From positions 1-64,000 of the forward strand of contig NZ_JAHRID010000009.1 in NCBI RefSeq assembly GCF_019100565.1: a stretch of 64,000 nt of DNA, given 5' to 3'. Positions 7,322 to 17,872 of the stretch are shown here, piece by piece. The notes beneath the pieces were generated by a model that was given only the letters and a program-made list of their open reading frames with translations, was not told the DNA's origin and made no database searches. The position numbers and the translations under genes are program-made. This stretch comes from Arsukibacterium indicum. Lineage in GTDB: Bacteria > Pseudomonadota > Gammaproteobacteria > Enterobacterales > Alteromonadaceae. Each line of letters begins with the position of its first letter. Within the stretch, counting starts at the first letter, position 1.

Positions 7322-10072
7322 ATGACGAAAATTGCGTTACGTTACTGGATATTACTTTGCGCCCTGCTGCCCGCTTTACTGGCCAGTGTCAGTCTGGGTA
7401 GTTACTTCGCTTTTAGCAAAGCAGAAGAATTACACCGCAATCTGGCAGCGCAGGCCAGAAATATAGCAGTGCCGCTGGCAATTAGCAGTGAAAAGTTTCT
7501 GGCCGACAATAATATTGCAGCAATTGAGCAGTTATTAAATACCAGCCATCGCCTGAACTCACCGGTTGTCAGCAATATTTTACTGTTTGATGAAGGCGGC
7601 GCCATTATTGCCAGCAGTAATCCGCAATATAAACCGGCCGCTTACCCGGGTTTTAATCCTGATAACGGCAGCGCAGCCGGCCAGTTAGTGCCGTTTGAGC
7701 AAAGCCTGCTTAGTTATCAGTCGTTGTTATTTAACAGTAACCAGCCAGCGGCAGGGCCTTATATTCTGCTGCACTTACAAAACGAGCACCTGCAGTTGCA
7801 ACAGCAGCGTTATAAGTTACATGTCGCCATGTTAGTGGCAGCTGTTGTGATGCTTTGTCTTATTTTAAGCCAGCTGGTACGGCGAAAAATTCAACCAGTG
7901 CTTAGCCGTTTGCAGCGGCAATTGCAACAGTTGCATGCCGGAAACTACCAGCAGCAGCGCAATGAGTCCGGTATTACCGAGTTAGATCAGTTTCAAACCA
8001 GCATTAACGAGCTCAGTGCCCAACTGACCTCACTTGAGCAGGAAATGCAGCAGAATATTGAACAGGTAACCAGTGATTTACAGCTCAGTATGGAGCAGCT
8101 GGAAGTGCAGAACATCCAGCTGGATTTTTCAAGGCGTAAGGCAGTAGAAGAAAACCGCCAGAAATCTGAGTTTCTGGCAAAAATGAGCCACGAATTGCGA
8201 ACGCCATTAAACGGGGTCATTGGTTTCACCCGCCAGTTACTGAAAACCCAGCTTAGCGCTAACCAGCACGACTACTTAAGCACCATTCAGAAATCCGCCA
8301 ACAGTTTATTGCATCTGGTGAATGATGTACTGGATTTCTCCAAACTCGAAGAAGGCCGGATGTCAATTAACCCCGAGCCATTCTCGTTGCGTGACTTACT
8401 GAACGACGCCACCGAACTACTGGCTGCCAATGCCTTTGATAAACATCTTGAATTGGTGATGATGATTGATAACGGCTGCCCGGACGATTTAATTGCCGAC
8501 CCCGGCCGCTTAATCCAGGTGCTGATGAACATAGCCGGCAATGCCATTAAGTTTACCGAACATGGCAGTATTGTTATCCGGGTCAGTGCCACCTTATTAA
8601 ATGAAGATCAGCTTATTCTGCACTGCTCAGTACAGGATACCGGCCGGGGCATCAGTGAAGATAAACAAAACCAGCTATTCCAGGGCTTTACCAGCAGCCA
8701 GCCAACCGATCATAACAGCGGCTCTGGCCTGGGCCTGATGATTTCGCAGCGCCTGGTTCAGGCCATGGGTGGCAACATTGGCTTTGAAAGTAAAACGGCT
8801 GAAGGCTCTACCTTCTGGTTTACCATTAAATGCCAGCGCCATCATTTATCAGTTGCGGAACCGCTGCCAATAGACGTGCTGGATGGTAAAACCCTGTTGT
8901 ATTTTGAACCACAGCAATATTCGCGCGAAGCAACCCTGGATTTACTGCACAGCTGGGGCCTGCAGGTGACCGCCTGTGCCACTAAAGGCCAGCTGCAGCA
9001 GGCGCTTAATCATGGCCAGCACTACGACATTGGCCTGATTGGCCGGGCAATAGCCATTAATCAGGTTAATCTGGTTATCAGTCTGGTGCAGCAAATTAAG
9101 CAAAGCTGCCATTACACCTATTTGCTGGTTAATACTCTGTCACCTAACCTGCGCGAAGCCATGCTGACTTCAGGGGTTAACGCCTGCTTACCCAAACCGA
9201 CTCATCAGCGCAAGCTGGCGATAGCACTGGCAAAGCCTTATCTGGATCAGGCGAAAAACCTGCCGTTGCCAGCTCCTGCGCCTAAGGCCGCATTAAAAGT
9301 ACTGACGGTAGATGATAACGAGGCAAACCTGAAACTGATTAATGCCTTACTAACCGAGTTAGTCGACCACCTGGAGTCTGCCACTAACGGTGCAGACGCC
9401 TGGCAAAAAGCCACTCAGCATGTGTATGACATTATTTTTATGGATATTAATATGCCGGTGATGGATGGAATCAGTGCCTGCCAGCGCATCCGCCAAAGCT
9501 CTTTAAACGAACATACACCGATTATTGCGGTTACCGCCCATGCAGTTGCCGGTGAACGGGCCCGTTTGCTGTCGCTGGGCTTTAACGAGTTTTTAAGTAA
9601 ACCACTGGACGATAAAATGCTGCACTATACCTTGCAGGAATGTTGTCCACTGATTGCTCAAACATCCCTTGCGGCTGCCCCTGATAACGTAACGGCCTAT
9701 CTGAGTAGCGATAACCACAGCCTGATCGACTGGCAAATTGCTTTACAGCGGGCCGGCGGCAAGCCGGAGCTGGCAAAAGATATGCTGAAAATGCTGTTAA
9801 CCAGCCTGCCCGAGACCCAGCAACGGCTTAGTGCAGCTATCAGCGCCAACGACAGTGATCAACTACTGCAACTGGTGCACAAGCTGCATGGTGCCTGCTG
9901 CTACACCGGTGTGCCCACGTTAAAAAGTTTGGCGGAAACACTGGAAACCCAGCTAAAAACCGGTACCAGCCTGCAGCAACTGGAACCTGAATTATTCGAA
10001 CTGGACGATATTCTGACAGCGCTATGTCAACTCGATGATGCCTGGCTGGCTGAGATTACGCTTCCAGAATAA
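7322..10072 (+). CDS. barA: hybrid two-component sensor kinase BarA
   Basis: BarA is the tripartite sensor that phosphorylates UvrY/GacA and so drives CsrB-type sRNAs. The 916-residue protein has membrane segments at about 9-30 and 166-186 around a periplasmic domain, HAMP linker and coiled coil (187-275), HisKA with His290 (MSHELRTPLNG), HATPase (NIAGNAIKFTEHG, GSGLGLMISQRLVQ), a degenerate receiver-like region (520-635), a receiver with Asp708 (IIFMDINMPVMDG), and an HPt domain with His853 (HKLHGACCYTGVP). The response regulator is not in the window. Its 3' end overlaps the convergent acpS by 17 bp. Confidence 0.95.
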   Translation: MTKIALRYWILLCALLPALLASVSLGSYFAFSKAEELHRNLAAQARNIAVPLAISSEKFLADNNIAAIEQLLNTSHRLNSPVVSNILLFDEGGAIIASSNPQYKPAAYPGFNPDNGSAAGQLVPFEQSLLSYQSLLFNSNQPAAGPYILLHLQNEHLQLQQQRYKLHVAMLVAAVVMLCLILSQLVRRKIQPVLSRLQRQLQQLHAGNYQQQRNESGITELDQFQTSINELSAQLTSLEQEMQQNIEQVTSDLQLSMEQLEVQNIQLDFSRRKAVEENRQKSEFLAKMSHELRTPLNGVIGFTRQLLKTQLSANQHDYLSTIQKSANSLLHLVNDVLDFSKLEEGRMSINPEPFSLRDLLNDATELLAANAFDKHLELVMMIDNGCPDDLIADPGRLIQVLMNIAGNAIKFTEHGSIVIRVSATLLNEDQLILHCSVQDTGRGISEDKQNQLFQGFTSSQPTDHNSGSGLGLMISQRLVQAMGGNIGFESKTAEGSTFWFTIKCQRHHLSVAEPLPIDVLDGKTLLYFEPQQYSREATLDLLHSWGLQVTACATKGQLQQALNHGQHYDIGLIGRAIAINQVNLVISLVQQIKQSCHYTYLLVNTLSPNLREAMLTSGVNACLPKPTHQRKLAIALAKPYLDQAKNLPLPAPAPKAALKVLTVDDNEANLKLINALLTELVDHLESATNGADAWQKATQHVYDIIFMDINMPVMDGISACQRIRQSSLNEHTPIIAVTAHAVAGERARLLSLGFNEFLSKPLDDKMLHYTLQECCPLIAQTSLAAAPDNVTAYLSSDNHSLIDWQIALQRAGGKPELAKDMLKMLLTSLPETQQRLSAAISANDSDQLLQLVHKLHGACCYTGVPTLKSLAETLETQLKTGTSLQQLEPELFELDDILTALCQLDDAWLAEITLPE

Positions 10073-10433
10073 CCGTCGCCATGGCATAAGCCTGCTCATC
10101 ACTTAATGACAACCAGCAATGCGTTACCCCCAGACTCGCTGCCAACTCGCTGGCATAACCTGTAAACTTAAGCTCGGGCCGGCCGTTTTCATCGTTACTG
10201 ATTTCAATATGCTGAAACGACACGCCGCGGCCAATACCGGTACCCAGGGCTTTAGCCGCGGCCTCTTTTGCCGCGAAACGCTTAGCAAAATAGCGGCTGG
10301 CCAGCGCGTGGCTGGCAAAATGCTGTTGTTCCCTTGCAGTAAGCACCCGCTTTACCAGGCCGGGGCTGCGGGCCAGGCTTTGCTCAATCCGGCTTATTTC
10401 AACAATATCGGTGCCTAAACCAATAATGGCCAT
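10056..10433 (-). CDS. acpS: holo-[acyl-carrier-protein] synthase AcpS
   Basis: AcpS transfers 4'-phosphopantetheine from CoA to the serine of acyl carrier protein. The 125-residue protein carries the family signatures GLGTDIVEISRIE (Asp9) and RFAAKEAAAKALGTG (Glu57), the two magnesium ligands. The start codon overlaps the pdxJ stop as TAATG, so translation is probably coupled. It is the last gene of the long minus-strand block and overlaps barA tail to tail. Confidence 0.97.
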   Translation of the reverse strand: MAIIGLGTDIVEISRIEQSLARSPGLVKRVLTAREQQHFASHALASRYFAKRFAAKEAAAKALGTGIGRGVSFQHIEISNDENGRPELKFTGYASELAASLGVTHCWLSLSDEQAYAMATVILEA

Positions 10434-11164
10434 TAACGCCGGGCCTCTGTCATCAGCCGCTTCATTTCCGTCACTGCACCTGCCAGACCACTAAAAATAG
10501 CCCGGGCAACAATGGCATGACCAATATTCAACTCGTACATTTGTGGTATCGCCGCTATCGGCTGCACATTATGGTAATGCAGGCCATGGCCAGCATTAAC
10601 AGTAAGCCCCAGTGAGGCAGCGTAGGCTGCAGCTTCGGTTATTCTGACAAGCTCTGCCTGCTGCAGCTGTGGATCAGTTGCTTCAGCGTAACGTCCGGTA
10701 TGGATCTCGATAAAAGGCGCACCGGCAGCTGCGGCGGCATCAATCTGTTTTTTATCCGCATCAATAAACAACGATACCAGGATCTTGTCCGCTGCCAACT
10801 GGCTAACTGCATCGGTTAGTCTTGCTAACTGGCCGGCCACATCCAACCCGCCTTCGGTGGTTAGCTCCTGGCGTTTTTCCGGCACCAGACAGCAAAAATG
10901 AGGCTTGAGCTTAGCTGCGATGCTGAGCATTTCGTCGGTCATTGCCATTTCAAAATTTAGACGGGTGCTTAAACTCTGGCGTAATAAAAAAACATCGCGG
11001 TCAATGATATGGCGCCGGTCTTCCCGTAAATGCACTGTTATGCCGTCGGCACCGGCCTGCTCCGCTACCATGGCAGCATGCAGCGGCTCGGGGTAGCTGG
11101 TGCCACGAGCCTGGCGCAGGGTGGCCACATGGTCAATATTAACACCAAGATAAATAGGGTTCAT
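10433..11164 (-). CDS. pdxJ: pyridoxine 5'-phosphate synthase PdxJ
   Basis: PdxJ condenses 1-deoxyxylulose 5-phosphate with 3-amino-2-oxopropyl phosphate to give pyridoxine 5'-phosphate. At 243 residues it is full length and shows the TIM-barrel motifs [16 protein letters not shown] at the N-terminus, [13 protein letters not shown], and [11 protein letters not shown]. The frame stays open 68 codons further upstream, but the family N-terminus begins [12 protein letters not shown], so ATG 11164 is chosen. The gene lies between recO (46-bp gap) and acpS (one-base overlap), the standard order. Confidence 0.97.
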   Translation of the reverse strand: MNPIYLGVNIDHVATLRQARGTSYPEPLHAAMVAEQAGADGITVHLREDRRHIIDRDVFLLRQSLSTRLNFEMAMTDEMLSIAAKLKPHFCCLVPEKRQELTTEGGLDVAGQLARLTDAVSQLAADKILVSLFIDADKKQIDAAAAAGAPFIEIHTGRYAEATDPQLQQAELVRITEAAAYAASLGLTVNAGHGLHYHNVQPIAAIPQMYELNIGHAIVARAIFSGLAGAVTEMKRLMTEARR

Positions 11165-11210
11165 AACGGCTCCGCTATCAGATTTAAAATTAAAGTAGCT
11201 AATGTGGCAG

Positions 11211-11912
11211 CTATGCCAGTGTATTAAACAAGGCCCGGCTTTGTAGTGGTTTGTCGCCCAGTAACGGTTGCAACAGCAGCCTGCTAAGTTGTTTGGCAAC
11301 CGGTAAGGCGCCGGGTTGCCGCCAGTTTTGCTGGCCAATAGCCAGTAGTGCAGTGCCTGGCCAGCCACCGGCTCTTACTACAAAACCCTGCTCTGGCTGC
11401 CAGTGATACTGCAGATCAGCAGCTAATTCCGTACCATTGGCATCGTGCTGCCAGTCTACCTGTAAGCCCAGCTCACTTAGCAAGGCAAATTCAAATTGAC
11501 GCAGACAGGGCTCAAGCTGCTCTGGTGCCTGCTGCGCCAGATACAGTGCTTCCAGACTTTGCTGGTAGGTGTTAAATAACTGCTCTGCTGCCATATCGTC
11601 CGGCCAGAGCCGGCAAATCAGCTCATTCAGATACAGGGCACTGAATAAAAATTTACCGTTAAAGCGCCGGGCTGGTGCCAGCTCATCCACGGTTCTGATG
11701 GTTTTTAAGCTGCTGCGACCAAAAAGTGCCACGGCAAATAACTGAAACGGCTGCATGGCAAAACGCTGTTTGCCCTGGCGCTTGCGAACCACTGCCGATA
11801 CCCGGCCTTGCTCTGGCATTAACAGTTGCAATAGGAGCTTGTCGTCCTGAAACGGCCGGCTATGTAGAATATAAGCTGGACATAGCGGCTGCATCGGCTT
11901 ACACCCTGACAT
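11211..11912 (-). CDS. recO: DNA repair protein RecO
   Basis: RecO, with RecR and RecF, loads RecA onto SSB-coated single-stranded DNA. The 233-residue protein has the N-terminal OB fold ([20 protein letters not shown], then [15 protein letters not shown]) and a helical C-terminal domain. The zinc cysteines of some RecO families are not evident, as in E. coli. ATG 11912 lies nine bases past the era stop; a second ATG at 11894 is an alternative start. Context era-recO-pdxJ supports the call. Confidence 0.93.
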   Translation of the reverse strand: MSGCKPMQPLCPAYILHSRPFQDDKLLLQLLMPEQGRVSAVVRKRQGKQRFAMQPFQLFAVALFGRSSLKTIRTVDELAPARRFNGKFLFSALYLNELICRLWPDDMAAEQLFNTYQQSLEALYLAQQAPEQLEPCLRQFEFALLSELGLQVDWQHDANGTELAADLQYHWQPEQGFVVRAGGWPGTALLAIGQQNWRQPGALPVAKQLSRLLLQPLLGDKPLQSRALFNTLA

Positions 11913-11921
11913 TCATAATGA

Positions 11922-12848
11922 TTAATCTTCGCCATAACCCAGACTGCGCAGCGCCCGCTCGTCATCAGCCCAGCCCGACTTAACTTTTACCCATACCTGT
12001 AAAAACACCGGTTGCTCCAGCATCGCCGCCATATCCAGCCTGGCTTCGGTGGCGATGGTTTTAATCCGCTCACCTTTATTGCCAATCACCATCCGCTTCT
12101 GGCTTTCCCGCTCTACCAGCACCAGGGCAGCAATATGAAAATGCTTTTCTTCCCATTTAAAGCGTTCAATTTCTACCGTTACCGAATAAGGCAACTCATC
12201 GCCAAGAAAACGCATCAGTTTTTCCCGGACAATTTCTGCTGCCATAAAGCGCTGCGAACGGTCAGTAATATAATCGTCCGGAAAAAAGAACTCGCAAGGC
12301 GGCAAATATCGTTGCACTACTTTTTTAAGCGCTGCCACGTTGTCACCGCTTTCTGCCGAAAGCGGCACCACGTCTGCAAAATTCAGTTGGCTACCCAGCC
12401 ATTGCAAATGCGGCAACAGTTCTGATTTATCTTTGTATAAGTCGACTTTATTTACTACCAGCACTACCGGTTTACCTGAGGCAATCAGTTTATTTAATAC
12501 CATCTGATCGTCATCGTTCCAACGGGTTCCTTCCACCACAAACAACACCAGTTCAACGTCGCTGATTGAACTGCTTGCTGCTTTATTCATCAGCCGGTTA
12601 ATGGCACGTTTTTCTTCAATGTGCAGCCCAGGGGTATCGACGTAAACCGTTTGATAATTATCAACTGTATCAATGCCGAGGATCCGGTGCCGGGTAGTTT
12701 GTGGCTTCTTTGAGGTAATACTGACTTTCTGGCCTACCAGTTTATTCAGCAGCGTAGATTTGCCCACATTAGGTCGGCCAACGATTGCGACCAAACCAGC
12801 ATGGGTGGTTAGCGTCGCATGAGAGCTTGGCACGGGGTTATCGTTCAT
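11922..12848 (-). CDS. era: GTPase Era
   Basis: Era is a GTPase that binds the 3' end of 16S rRNA during 30S assembly. The 308-residue product has G1 [10 protein letters not shown]3 DTPGLH, G4 NKVD, and a C-terminal KH domain with [17 protein letters not shown]. The open frame extends 47 codons further upstream into rnc, but ATG 12848 gives the normal family length and an 11-bp overlap with rnc, a layout that suggests translational coupling. Confidence 0.97.
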   Translation of the reverse strand: MNDNPVPSSHATLTTHAGLVAIVGRPNVGKSTLLNKLVGQKVSITSKKPQTTRHRILGIDTVDNYQTVYVDTPGLHIEEKRAINRLMNKAASSSISDVELVLFVVEGTRWNDDDQMVLNKLIASGKPVVLVVNKVDLYKDKSELLPHLQWLGSQLNFADVVPLSAESGDNVAALKKVVQRYLPPCEFFFPDDYITDRSQRFMAAEIVREKLMRFLGDELPYSVTVEIERFKWEEKHFHIAALVLVERESQKRMVIGNKGERIKTIATEARLDMAAMLEQPVFLQVWVKVKSGWADDERALRSLGYGED

Positions 12849-13512
12849 TTTTAATCTGTTCCAAAGCCGCATTGGCGGCATCTTGTTCGGCTTTACGCCG
12901 TGAACTGCCACTGGCAGTAATAGGTTTAATACCCGGTACGGTACAGCGCACAGTAAAGGTTTGCTGATGCGCTTCGCCTTCAGTGGCAATCACATCATAA
13001 ACCGGCAATGCCAGCCGCAGCCCCTGTAAGTATTCCTGCAGGCGGGTTTTAGAATCTTTTTGCTCGCCCGGGGCGATCTGTTTTAAGCGCTCACCAAACC
13101 AACTCAGGATCCGCTCTCGACAGGCTTCCATGCCGCTATCTAAAAAGATAGCACCCAATATTGCTTCCAGCGCGTCGGCCAGGATGGATTCGCGCCGGTG
13201 ACCACCACTTTTCAGCTCACCCGGCCCTAACCGTAAATACTGGGCAATGGCAAGTTCTTGAGCTATTTCTGCCAGAGTTACCCCTTTTACCAGCGCCGAA
13301 CGCATTCTGGTTAAATCACCCTCGCGGGTTTGCGGAAATTGTTCAAACAGGGTTTGAGCAATAACCAGCCCCAATACCGCATCACCTAAAAACTCCAGTC
13401 GCTCATTGTGCCGTCCTTTGCAGCTGCGATGGGTTAACGCCTGTTCCAGCAAAGCGGGATCGGCAAACTCATATCCCAGTTTGTTCATTAACGGTTTAAC
13501 CGGTTGTAGCAT
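12838..13512 (-). CDS. rnc: ribonuclease III
   Basis: RNase III cuts double-stranded RNA, maturing the rRNA precursor and turning over mRNA. The 224-residue protein has the signature [16 protein letters not shown] near 37-53, the second acidic site in [16 protein letters not shown], and a double-strand RNA-binding domain at about 150-222 ([34 protein letters not shown]). It lies nine bases after lepB and overlaps era. In E. coli the enzyme autoregulates through a 5' hairpin; no obvious one was seen here. Confidence 0.97.
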   Translation of the reverse strand: MLQPVKPLMNKLGYEFADPALLEQALTHRSCKGRHNERLEFLGDAVLGLVIAQTLFEQFPQTREGDLTRMRSALVKGVTLAEIAQELAIAQYLRLGPGELKSGGHRRESILADALEAILGAIFLDSGMEACRERILSWFGERLKQIAPGEQKDSKTRLQEYLQGLRLALPVYDVIATEGEAHQQTFTVRCTVPGIKPITASGSSRRKAEQDAANAALEQIKNER

Positions 13513-13521
13513 TCACGCCCC

Positions 13522-14445
13522 TTATTCAATCTTGCCAAGACGTTCAAACCGCACGCCAACCGGCACCCAACCTGGCAACCAACTATCCGGGTCTTCACTG
13601 AATTCAAAGCTCATCCAGATAAATACCGCTTTGCCAACCAGATTATCAGCCGGAACAAAACCCCAGAACCTGCTGTCCCGGCTATTGTCCCGGTTGTCGC
13701 CAACCGCGAAATAATGCCCTTCAGGCACCACGAACTCGTCTATTGCCGTACCTGGCTGCGGGTAGTAATCTCTGACCTGCTCCTGCATACCCGGGGTAAC
13801 CAGAATATTGTGGCCCTTCTCGCCCAGCGCTTCATGAAAACGACGTTGCTGGTAGCGGCCCTGAAAAAACTGATTATCCGGCACGTGGGTCAGGGCAATC
13901 CGCTCCAGATTGCCACAACCTGTGGTTTGGCCGGTAGTACAGGCCTTTTCAATATACAGCTGTTTATCACGGTAAATGATTCTGTCGCCCGGCAGGCCGA
14001 TAATCCGCTTGATAAAGTCAACGGTGGGCTGCTCGGGGTACTTAAATACCGCCACATCACCACGCTCTGGTAACTTGTTGTGATAAAGGGTGGTGCGCCA
14101 GACCGGGTCTTTAACATCATAGGAAAACTTTTCAACCAGAATAAAGTCACCGACCAGTAAAGTTGGCATCATTGAACCCGATGGGATCTGGAATGGCTCG
14201 TATAAAAAAGAGCGAAACAACGTGATAGCAGCAATCACCGGAAAAATCGATTTTGCGGTTTCAACCACTGCCGGTTCCTTCAGCAACGTATCGCTGACTT
14301 CCGGCGCCAACTGGTTACCTGCCCCCGTTTGCGCCAGCACCAGGCGCTCACGGCGTTTAGGTGCCAGCACCAGCGCGTCAAGCAGCCAGATAAGGCCACT
14401 GACTAATGTCAGTATCACTAAAAAAATTGCAAAATAACCGGCCAT
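13522..14445 (-). CDS. lepB: signal peptidase I
   Basis: LepB removes signal peptides from exported proteins at the periplasmic face of the inner membrane. The 307-residue protein has two N-terminal membrane segments (about 2-27 and 66-82), catalytic Ser91 in PSGSMMPTLLVGD, general base Lys146 in DFIKRIIGLPGDRI, and the C-terminal box GDNRDNSRDSRFWGFVP. It sits between lepA (25-bp gap) and rnc. Confidence 0.97.
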   Translation of the reverse strand: MAGYFAIFLVILTLVSGLIWLLDALVLAPKRRERLVLAQTGAGNQLAPEVSDTLLKEPAVVETAKSIFPVIAAITLFRSFLYEPFQIPSGSMMPTLLVGDFILVEKFSYDVKDPVWRTTLYHNKLPERGDVAVFKYPEQPTVDFIKRIIGLPGDRIIYRDKQLYIEKACTTGQTTGCGNLERIALTHVPDNQFFQGRYQQRRFHEALGEKGHNILVTPGMQEQVRDYYPQPGTAIDEFVVPEGHYFAVGDNRDNSRDSRFWGFVPADNLVGKAVFIWMSFEFSEDPDSWLPGWVPVGVRFERLGKIE

Positions 14446-14470
14446 TCGTTTCCCTTAAACTTAGCTTTGT

Positions 14471-16270
14471 TTACTTACCCACTTTCAGAATGGCCAGGAA
14501 GGCCTCCTGCGGCACTTCAACATTACCTACCTGCTTCATCCGCTTTTTACCTTCTTTCTGCTTTTGCAGCAGCTTTTTCTTACGGCTGACGTCACCACCG
14601 TAACACTTCGCTAATACGTTTTTGCGCATTTGCTTAATGGTGGTGCGGGCAATAACATGGTTGCCAATGGCCGCCTGAATAGCAATATCAAACATTTGCC
14701 GCGGGATCAGCTCTTTCAGCTTTTCTGCCAGCTGCCGGCCCCGGCCCTGGGCAAAATCGATATGGCTGATAATGGCCAGGGCATCTACCCGCTCGCCGTT
14801 AATCAGTATATCCACCCGTTGCATATTTGAGGTTTGAAAGCGTTTAAACGCATAATCCAGCGATGCATAACCGCGGCTGGTTGATTTTAACCGGTCAAAA
14901 AAGTCCATTACCACTTCAGCCATTGGCAGCTCGTAGGTTACTGCCACCTGACGACCGTGATACAACATATTCGTTTGCACACCGCGCTTTTCAATACACA
15001 GGGTAATCACGTTACCAAGATATTCCTGCGGTACCAGAATATGCGCTTCCACTATGGGTTCACGAATTTCAGCAATGTCATTAACGGCAGGTAAGTCGCT
15101 GGGATTATCAACCATCACCTTGTCACCGTCTTTCTTCAATACCTCGTAAACTACCGTCGGTGCTGTGGTGATCAGGTCTAAGTCGTATTCGCGTTCCAAT
15201 CGCTCCTGAATAATTTCCATATGCAACATGCCGAGAAATCCGATCCGGAAACCAAAGCCCAGCGCACCGGAGTTTTCCGGCTCATAAAACAATGACGAGT
15301 CATTCAAACTGAGTTTGGCCAGCGCATCACGAAAATCTTCATAGTCATCACTGGATACCGGAAATACGCCAGCGTAAACCTGAGGTTTAATCCGCTTAAA
15401 GCCTGGTAAAGGCTTTTCAGCGCTGTTTTTTGCCAGGGTCAGGGTGTCACCTACCGGTGCCCCTTTAATCTCTTTGATGCCGGCTATGACAAAACCCACT
15501 TCACCGGTTTTCAGCTCACCGGTATGAGTGGCTTTGGGGCTGAAAATTCCCACTTTATCCACTTCATATACCTGACCGGTAGACATCACTTTTATTTTGT
15601 CTTTGGTTTTAATGGAGCCATGCTTTACCCGCACCAGCGACACAACGCCCTGATAGGCATCAAACCATGAGTCAATTATCAGCGCCTGAGTTGGCAAGTC
15701 TGGTTCGCCTTCCGGCGCCGGAATTTTTTTAACAATAGTTTCCAGTACATCTTTAATACCGAAGCCGGTTTTCGCCGAGCATTGCACGGCGCCCAGCGCT
15801 TCAATACCAATAATATCTTCAATCTCTTCGGCTACCCGCTCTGGTTCAGCCTGCGGTAAATCGATTTTGTTCAGAACCGGAATAACCTCCAGGTTCATAT
15901 CGAGGGCGGTATAACAGTTAGCAACAGTCTGGGCTTCAACCCCCTGCCCCGCATCCACCACCAGTAATGCGCCTTCACAGGCGGCCAGCGAACGGCTGAC
16001 CTCATAGGTGAAGTCAACGTGGCCCGGCGTATCGATAAAGTTCAGCTGATAGGTATTGCCATCGTCTGCAGTGTAATTTAGCGTCACACTTTGCGCTTTA
16101 ATGGTGATACCGCGCTCACGTTCCAGATCCATTGAATCCAGCACCTGCTGTTGCATCTCGCGATCAGCCAGACCGCCGCAATACTGAATAAGCCGGTCAG
16201 ACAGGGTCGATTTACCATGGTCAATATGGGCTATGACGGAGAAGTTTCTGATGTTATTAAGTTTTGCCAT
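14471..16270 (-). CDS. lepA: elongation factor 4 (LepA)
   Basis: LepA/EF4 is a ribosome-bound translational GTPase that can back-translocate tRNAs and helps 30S biogenesis. The 599-residue protein has G1 [13 protein letters not shown], switch [32 protein letters not shown]-like domains II, III and V, and the LepA-specific C-terminal domain ending in a basic tail ([20 protein letters not shown]). Upstream is a 187-bp gap to rseC. Confidence 0.98.
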   Translation of the reverse strand: MAKLNNIRNFSVIAHIDHGKSTLSDRLIQYCGGLADREMQQQVLDSMDLERERGITIKAQSVTLNYTADDGNTYQLNFIDTPGHVDFTYEVSRSLAACEGALLVVDAGQGVEAQTVANCYTALDMNLEVIPVLNKIDLPQAEPERVAEEIEDIIGIEALGAVQCSAKTGFGIKDVLETIVKKIPAPEGEPDLPTQALIIDSWFDAYQGVVSLVRVKHGSIKTKDKIKVMSTGQVYEVDKVGIFSPKATHTGELKTGEVGFVIAGIKEIKGAPVGDTLTLAKNSAEKPLPGFKRIKPQVYAGVFPVSSDDYEDFRDALAKLSLNDSSLFYEPENSGALGFGFRIGFLGMLHMEIIQERLEREYDLDLITTAPTVVYEVLKKDGDKVMVDNPSDLPAVNDIAEIREPIVEAHILVPQEYLGNVITLCIEKRGVQTNMLYHGRQVAVTYELPMAEVVMDFFDRLKSTSRGYASLDYAFKRFQTSNMQRVDILINGERVDALAIISHIDFAQGRGRQLAEKLKELIPRQMFDIAIQAAIGNHVIARTTIKQMRKNVLAKCYGGDVSRKKKLLQKQKEGKKRMKQVGNVEVPQEAFLAILKVGK

Positions 16271-16457
16271 GTTATCCGCAAATGTCCGAAATATACTGAG
16301 GGTACTGACAATAAGCTCAGACGCACCGATAAACGATGCGGCTATTGTAAGACCGATGCTTTAAAAAAATTAGCGTGAATTGTACTCTATCCGCGGGCAG
16401 CTTGCTATGTTCTTTGTCGATGGTGTCGTTGTGCCGATGGCGCTCTTCGCCAATGTC

Positions 16458-16910
16458 TCAGCTGACATGTTGTACTTTAATATCTGGCAGCACAGCCATA
16501 ATACTAACAGGCTGCCCGGAAGCCATTTTTGCACCATAGTAGCGGGCAATCAGCAGTCCTGCACCTGCACCTATTGCGGCGGCCAGCATTACCCAACCTT
16601 CTGCGGCCTGCCAACTGAGGTGAACCGTTAAAGCGCTGAGCATCATTAACACCAGCGGTAGCAGGTAAACCAGCAAGGCTGCCGTCACCAGCTGCTCACC
16701 GGCAGTGGCAACTTTAACCTGCTCACCGGCCAGTAACGGCAGTGTTGTTCTGACAAAAAACCGATTCTGACGGCGGGTCATGGTTTTGGCAACGATACCG
16801 GTACCACAGTCATCACTAACCTGGCAGGCATTGCAGGTCGTAACCGGCGTCGTTTCCAGCCAGACACCGTCTGGTTCTACTGCCAGTACCGTTGCAATCT
16901 GCTCAATCAT
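16458..16910 (-). CDS. rseC: SoxR-reducing system / sigma-E cluster protein RseC
   Basis: RseC is an inner-membrane protein encoded with rpoE. In E. coli it contributes to reducing SoxR. The 150-residue protein has an N-terminal cysteine cluster (TTCNACQVSDDCGTGIVAK) and two membrane segments at roughly 74-95 and 104-122. It follows rseB by 31 bp. Function is assigned by family and position; its biochemical role is not well defined. Confidence 0.92.
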   Translation of the reverse strand: MIEQIATVLAVEPDGVWLETTPVTTCNACQVSDDCGTGIVAKTMTRRQNRFFVRTTLPLLAGEQVKVATAGEQLVTAALLVYLLPLVLMMLSALTVHLSWQAAEGWVMLAAAIGAGAGLLIARYYGAKMASGQPVSIMAVLPDIKVQHVS

Positions 16911-16941
16911 TTAGCTGTTACCCGCACGTTATTTATATCGG

Positions 16942-17871
16942 CTAGCGTACCGCGGCTGCAAGTTGTTCTGCCACATTAATACTAACCGGGCCAATCACTG
17001 TTATATCGTGCTGTGGCGCGCTTAGCATATATATCGTAGTCGCACCATCACGGTAGGCCTGAGTTGGCATGCGCTGACTCGGTTGCACGAAAACCGATAC
17101 CTGGTGCAGGCCATCGCTCAGCAACCAATAGTTTATCAGACTTTGCTGTAACTGCGGTACAATATGCGGCTCACTAACCAGCTGATAACCATCTGGCAGC
17201 CAGGTAAGCTGCAATCCGTTTACCGGCAATACCGCACCGCTTTGCCGGGTAGCCGGCTCGGGCAGTTCCGTTTCAAGTAAACGCTGCAGATTATCTGGTA
17301 GCTCAGGGCTGATTTGCATATGAGTAACTAACCAGCGCTCAAGTGGTGCCTGCTGCTCAGACATGACATCAATTCGAAGTGGGAACCCTGATTCAGCCTC
17401 AACCCATATCCAGTAACTGTGCCGGCCGGGATCATTAGCACTGAGTCTCAGTAACTGCGCCTGATGCCCGGACATGACTGAACTGCTGCCCAGCACGGCG
17501 CTATATAAGCTGCGAATTTGCTGATTGTCGGCAAACAGGATTGCGGGAAGTTCTTTGATACTGTCGTTGGTGGTAACCAGCGCAGGACGGTCGGTCAGAA
17601 AGTAATACACCACATTATCGCGGCGCAGAATATTAACGCCTTCTTCATCCAGAGGCACCAGGTGTTCAATTTCTTTGTCGCCCTGACGCCCATGCTGCCA
17701 GCGGAATGTTTCAACCTGGCTGCCTTTAAACACAACAAAAGAACTGTCAAAATTATATTGCTTTACACTTAACTGAACCTTGTCAAACAAGGCCCAGCCA
17801 GTTTCATCAGCTTGCAGCAAGTTGCTGCACAAAAACAACAGGGTGCAACACAGACTTACTACTTTGTTCAT
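16942..17871 (-). CDS. rseB: sigma-E regulatory protein RseB
   Basis: RseB is a periplasmic sensor that binds RseA and protects it from DegS until mislocalised LPS or lipoproteins displace it. The 309-residue protein has a signal peptide (about 1-21, VVSLCCTLLFLCSNLLQA) followed by the LolA-like and small C-terminal domains of the MucB/RseB family. The start lies one base past the rseA stop, so coupling is likely. Confidence 0.95.
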   Translation of the reverse strand: MNKVVSLCCTLLFLCSNLLQADETGWALFDKVQLSVKQYNFDSSFVVFKGSQVETFRWQHGRQGDKEIEHLVPLDEEGVNILRRDNVVYYFLTDRPALVTTNDSIKELPAILFADNQQIRSLYSAVLGSSSVMSGHQAQLLRLSANDPGRHSYWIWVEAESGFPLRIDVMSEQQAPLERWLVTHMQISPELPDNLQRLLETELPEPATRQSGAVLPVNGLQLTWLPDGYQLVSEPHIVPQLQQSLINYWLLSDGLHQVSVFVQPSQRMPTQAYRDGATTIYMLSAPQHDITVIGPVSINVAEQLAAAVR

Positions 17872-17872
17872 A

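Noticed and set aside
12849-12989. 47-codon N-terminal extension of Era
   Set aside because: The sequence is the rnc 3' end read in another frame; Era normally begins shortly before GRPNVGKS.
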